Shown here: positions 7,001 to 8,642 of the stretch, piece after piece
Numbering within the stretch: the first letter of the stretch is position 1
Layout: each line of letters begins with the position of its first letter
Assembly: GCA_947461185.1 (NCBI GenBank)
Contig: CANHJY010000066.1
Span: forward strand, 1-8,642
DNA from: Flavobacteriales bacterium
GTDB lineage: Bacteria > Bacteroidota > Bacteroidia > Flavobacteriales_D > Crocinitomicaceae
Direction of reading: 5' to 3'
DNA length: 8,642 bases
Made by a program: the position numbers and the translations under genes
Notes under the pieces: generated by a model
What the model saw: the letters and a program-made list of their open reading frames with translations, nothing else
Database searches by the model: none
Told to the model about the DNA's origin: nothing

Positions 7001-8642
7001 GTTTGATTGACATTGGTGTTATTTTGAAGAACGCCTGTAAAGAAATTGGATGACGGCACTCCATTACTACTTTCACCATTTACGTTTGCATTCGGCGTTA
7101 CCGACCAAATAAAGGTAGTTCCAACAGGTACGATATCATTCGGTAAACCAGGGATAACCGTTAAGTTATCATTACTACATATTTGATAGCTCGCATTTGA
7201 TAGACTCGGCCCTGGATTAACAGTAACAGTAAATATGAAAGGTTGTCCAGGACAAGGACCCGACTGCGGTACCACTTGATAAACTACCTGTTGGGCACTA
7301 AATGTTGTATTTATTAATACTTGCGAGTTAAAATTAGCTACCGGAACCGGAGTAGTTTGATCACTTTCGCCATTGATTCCTGCTCCTGCACTAATTACTG
7401 TCCAAGTGTAGAGAGCTGTTAGAGGGGCAATGTCACTTGCTGCGAAAATAATATCAGGACTTTCTCCACTACAGATAGAATCAATCTTATTGGAAATAAC
7501 CGGTGTTGGCGTTATGGTGATATTTGTTGTAAACGGATCTCCAATACAGTTTCCAGATTGCGGTGTTACAGTATAGATGACTGTTGTATTTAAAGTTGAA
7601 GAACTTCCTAGCGGACCACCGAAAATATTTGGCCCTGCGATAGCATTATTGTTTTCGTTACTAACGTTAGTGTTATCAGCCACAGTCCATGTATATGTTG
7701 TTCCAACAGGAATAATATTTCCAGCTGCAGCAGGATTTGGAATGGTGTCAAACGAGCCATTGCTACAAATAATGTCATTGATAGTAGCGATTACTGGAGT
7801 TGGGTTGATTGTTAAATTTAAATTAAACGGATCACCAATACAGGATCCAAAAGATGGTGTTATTTGATAAGATACAGTTTGTGGTATAATTGTTTGATTG
7901 GAAAGTAGTTGAGTAAATGTAGATGTTGAACCTGTTGGAACGGACTCACCTGTTACATTTAAATTATCTATAAAACTCCAATTGTAGTTAGTCCCTGTAG
8001 GAACAATGTTGGGAGATACTGAAGCGTCATAAGTATAACTATATTGGGAACATAAAGCATCATTATCGTCTACTATTTGAGGTGTTGGGCTTACTGTTAA
8101 GGTTAAATTAAAAGGTGTTCCAGCACAATTTCCCGCTGCACCAGAAATAGGTGTGATAGAATAATTAACTTGTTGTGGATTTACTGAATTATTAGTGAGG
8201 AGTTGACTAAAGGTTGCTGTTGGCACCGCTTGTGGCGATTCTCCAGTAACCAAGGAATTATCAGTAAATGTCCAAGTTAATGCTGTTCCTGCTGGAATAG
8301 TACTTCCCGGGATACCAGATAATGACAAGGTATAATTGGTTTCAGAACAAACTAGTGCTGTTTGATCTGGTATAGTAGGACTAGGATTGACAACTACTGT
8401 AAGATCGAAATTATTTCCTGGGCATGCTCCTGACCAAGGTGTTATATCGTAGATAACAGAAACTGGGTTTGTTGTAAGATTTGTAAGGTTTTGAGAAATA
8501 GGAGTGACTCCTGGTGTCAATTGGTTAGATTCGCCGTTAACATCTGCATTAGAAACATTCCAAGTGAACAGCGTTCCAGTTGGCACAAGATTAGTCCCTA
8601 AATTCCCACCTCCGGTAATAGGGGTTACTGTAAATGTATTAC
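4039..8642 (-). CDS. Giant modular surface/secreted protein with PKD-like and Ig-like repeats and a type B T9SS C-terminal domain (5' end outside window)
   Basis: This is the C-terminal 1,533 codons of a cell-surface or released protein, probably an adhesin or matrix protein carried by the type IX secretion system. The frame is open to the right edge, so the gene is partial. The first GTG or ATG-like codon in view (GTG at 8584-8586) lies inside a repeat, in LVPTGTLFTW, and cannot be the true start. In order, counting that GTG codon as residue 1, I see: the tail of one PKD-like module (to about 78); seven complete PKD-like modules (79-779); six Ig-like modules (about 780-1300); one PKD domain (1301-1400); and the type B sorting domain (1402-1505). 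No enzyme domain is visible. Composition is rich in N, T, P, V and S and poor in charge, with paired cysteines. The gene is monocistronic at its 3' end and converges on hemD. Ligand and function are unknown; the missing N-terminus should hold the signal peptide and perhaps a distinctive domain. Confidence 0.85.
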   Translation of the reverse strand, partial: NTFTVTPITGGGNLGTNLVPTGTLFTWNVSNADVNGESNQLTPGVTPISQNLTNLTTNPVSVIYDITPWSGACPGNNFDLTVVVNPSPTIPDQTALVCSETNYTLSLSGIPGSTIPAGTALTWTFTDNSLVTGESPQAVPTATFSQLLTNNSVNPQQVNYSITPISGAAGNCAGTPFNLTLTVSPTPQIVDDNDALCSQYSYTYDASVSPNIVPTGTNYNWSFIDNLNVTGESVPTGSTSTFTQLLSNQTIIPQTVSYQITPSFGSCIGDPFNLNLTINPTPVIATINDIICSNGSFDTIPNPAAAGNIIPVGTTYTWTVADNTNVSNENNNAIAGPNIFGGPLGSSSTLNTTVIYTVTPQSGNCIGDPFTTNITITPTPVISNKIDSICSGESPDIIFAASDIAPLTALYTWTVISAGAGINGESDQTTPVPVANFNSQVLINTTFSAQQVVYQVVPQSGPCPGQPFIFTVTVNPGPSLSNASYQICSNDNLTVIPGLPNDIVPVGTTFIWSVTPNANVNGESSNGVPSSNFFTGVLQNNTNVNQTVVYSVTPIGPASVPQCNGTPFLINVTVFPTPVYSNVTLPAICSGTSFTFDPNTNPPAGAVLTGTTYLTWTVVPNPDVTGYSNFLGTTQTTISQTLTNSTNVVQNVVYNVTASISNTFAQCNSATFQVIVPVQPTPLIQNVTVPIVCSGDAFTVNPINNPPTQIVPVVTTYSWPNPVSTPLLQVGGGSAQTNQALISQVLTNTGLTDATLTYTVTPSYVASPTLTCPGNNFTINVIVRPIPTVTAVALEDTICPNTSTTITAVGVPATNSAGVPGSYNWTPIAQISGSSTSSVITAQPTTTTTYIVEYTLSTCQSQVFPVTITVQNPPNISTMTATENTICVGGCTDITANFIGGTAVDYVEWSTGQITTTAPHTIQVCPSSTTTYTAIAYLQNCNGLPSTITINVNPDPFFTQQPLNDTTLCVGGTIPLSVVVSGGAGTPSYQWYQNTVNSNIGGTLIPGATNATLIPSTFNTPGTFYYYCVVSYAPNGCGFITSNPSQINVVNDPVVSINANDETLCIGGTPQCLTAVVSGGVGTTTFTWNQGGTGNIFCPPGLAVGTELYTVSVTQTGIGCASNSQDVITVTIVPDPVITISGIEEACFGAQVQLTSQVTGGIGSINGYQWAQSVPLGFPYTDINGAIGQSFLTYPLNESIDFTLEITQTGSGCNDTDTFNIAVFDDPNVTIIGSELTCLGEEILLEAQITGGTASSTNTLTWFALNPNGVVNPYLLQGPNGDITYDYISSSDTTIYVDVVNSGFGCDVTSDTISLLGLAPAIAQFDATPTSQSFFNPTFSFINSSENATEYLWDLNECNPPLPDLEMFSTPTPYYNPTSESIYDYTYGCPPGVITVQLIATNNGICPDTAYLNINIEPDVICYVPNAFTPDGNGDNELFYPVFSHMIDPLSYTFRIYDRWGEIIFETNEIPEIPTTPSNTLGAWNGLYNGRMAQDGVYIWEVYYRAEGTSNNQHLVGHVTVLKEVTDYINGKP
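4072..4383 (-). other. Type B (gliding motility-associated, CHU_C-like) T9SS C-terminal sorting domain
   Basis: The last 115 residues begin YVPNAFTPDGNGDNELFYP. They continue with FRIYDRWGEIIFET, AWNGLYNG and DGVYIWEVYY, and end GHVTVLK. This order (PNAFTPDGNGxN, then DRWGxxIFE, then WNGxxxG, DGVYxW and GHVTLL-like) is the hallmark of the gliding motility-associated C-terminal domain family. That domain directs proteins through the Bacteroidota type IX secretion system, in the SprB-like type B class. It predicts a functional T9SS and PorP/SprF-type partners elsewhere in the genome. Confidence 0.93.
4387..4686 (-). other. PKD domain preceding the sorting domain
   Basis: The segment runs from APAIAQFDATPTSQ through NPTFSFINSSENATEYLWD to VTVQLIATNNGICPDTAYLNI. 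The pattern FxAxP, PTFxFxNxSxxAxxYxWD and a closing VxLIATNxxxCxDTA is the standard PKD beta-sandwich that commonly sits directly before a type B sorting domain. It differs from the upstream repeats and is probably a rigid spacer. Confidence 0.8.
4687..6249 (-). repeat. Six Ig-like modules of about 80-95 aa in the giant protein
   Basis: Six units each begin with a hydrophobic-Cys motif: TICPN, TICVGG, TLCVGG, TLCIGG, EACFGA and LTCLGE, with first cysteines at codons 781, 869, 951, 1047, 1129 and 1220 of the visible frame (counted from 8586). All but the first continue with an SGG-, TGG- or IGG-type turn, and most carry an aromatic core such as YQWYQN, FTWNQ, YQWAQ or LTWF. They close with a Cys-containing strand, for example TGSGCND or NSGFGCD. 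This is the pattern of the Ig-like and SprB-type repeats of Bacteroidota surface proteins. The units are diverged in DNA sequence, so this is an old duplication. Confidence 0.75.
6250..8642 (-). repeat. Tandem PKD-like modules of about 95-106 aa (seven complete, one partial)
   Basis: Each unit starts with (I/V/L)CS, most often as ICSG or ICSN. It continues with a VPxGTxYxWxV strand, often a NVxGES motif, then SQxLxNxT, VxYxVTP, and a CxGxPFxxxVxVxPTPxI closing strand. First cysteines fall at codons 80, 179, 274, 372, 470, 571, 675 and then 781, counted from 8586, so the period is 95-106 residues. The order matches the 'PKD-like' repeat family of Bacteroidota (Pfam PKD_5 type, from memory). 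The unit from 674 to 779 is the most diverged: its WxV strand reads YSWPNPVS and the GES motif is lost. The right-most unit is cut by the window edge, so the array probably continues. Confidence 0.8.

Noticed and set aside
5489..7867. Small open frames inside the giant gene (5489-5737 -, 5872-6072 +, 6514-6717 +, 7577-7867 +)
   Set aside because: They are shadows of the repeat-coding frame. Their low-complexity proteins mirror the Asn/Thr/Val-rich codons of the other frame or strand.
8584..8586. GTG as the start of the giant surface protein
   Set aside because: It encodes the Val of LVPTGTLFTW, the middle of a repeat unit. The frame stays open and keeps the repeat pattern (NTFTVTP and onward) to the window edge.
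6250..8642. CRISPR array or recent DNA-level tandem duplication
   Set aside because: The repetition is at protein level only. Units differ in length and are well diverged in DNA, with no identical repeats or uniform spacers.

Overview
The window looks like chromosome of a Bacteroidota bacterium, most likely order Flavobacteriales. The reasons are: AT-rich DNA; no recognisable Shine-Dalgarno sites; TAnnTTTG-type -7 elements; a DUF4271 protein next to a Bacteroidota-type HemD; and a very large modular surface protein ending in a 'gliding motility-associated' (type B, type IX secretion) C-terminal domain. Genus cannot be fixed by eye.

Layout. (1) 17-958 (+): a short, ACT-less D-3-phosphoglycerate dehydrogenase-like 2-hydroxyacid dehydrogenase with a TTG start. 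(2) 966-2165 (-): an acyl-CoA dehydrogenase with the active-site signature of glutaryl-CoA dehydrogenase, converging on gene 1 with only 7 bp between the stops. (3) 2166-2287: a divergent intergenic region with a candidate -7 element facing each way. (4) 2288-2986 (+) and 2999-3748 (+): a six-helix DUF4271 membrane protein and uroporphyrinogen-III synthase (HemD). They are a two-gene unit in the same reading frame, separated by one TAA and 12 nt. (5) 3749-4038: a convergent AT-rich spacer with no gene and a few weak hairpins. (6) 4039 to the right edge (-): the C-terminal 1,533 codons of a giant secreted or surface protein. It reads as eight tandem PKD-like modules of about 100 aa, then six Ig-like modules, one PKD domain and the type B sorting domain. 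Its N-terminus and promoter lie beyond base 8642.

The first four genes are housekeeping or catabolic: serine synthesis, lysine/tryptophan or dicarboxyl-CoA breakdown, and tetrapyrrole synthesis. They need not act together; only DUF4271-hemD looks like an operon. The surface protein is an independent unit and the most accessory-like part. I see no mobile element, CRISPR array, RNA gene or clear defence system, and no strong evidence of an undescribed system. The best candidates for a second look are the cysteine-paired repeat architecture of the giant protein and the in-frame coupling of DUF4271 to hemD.
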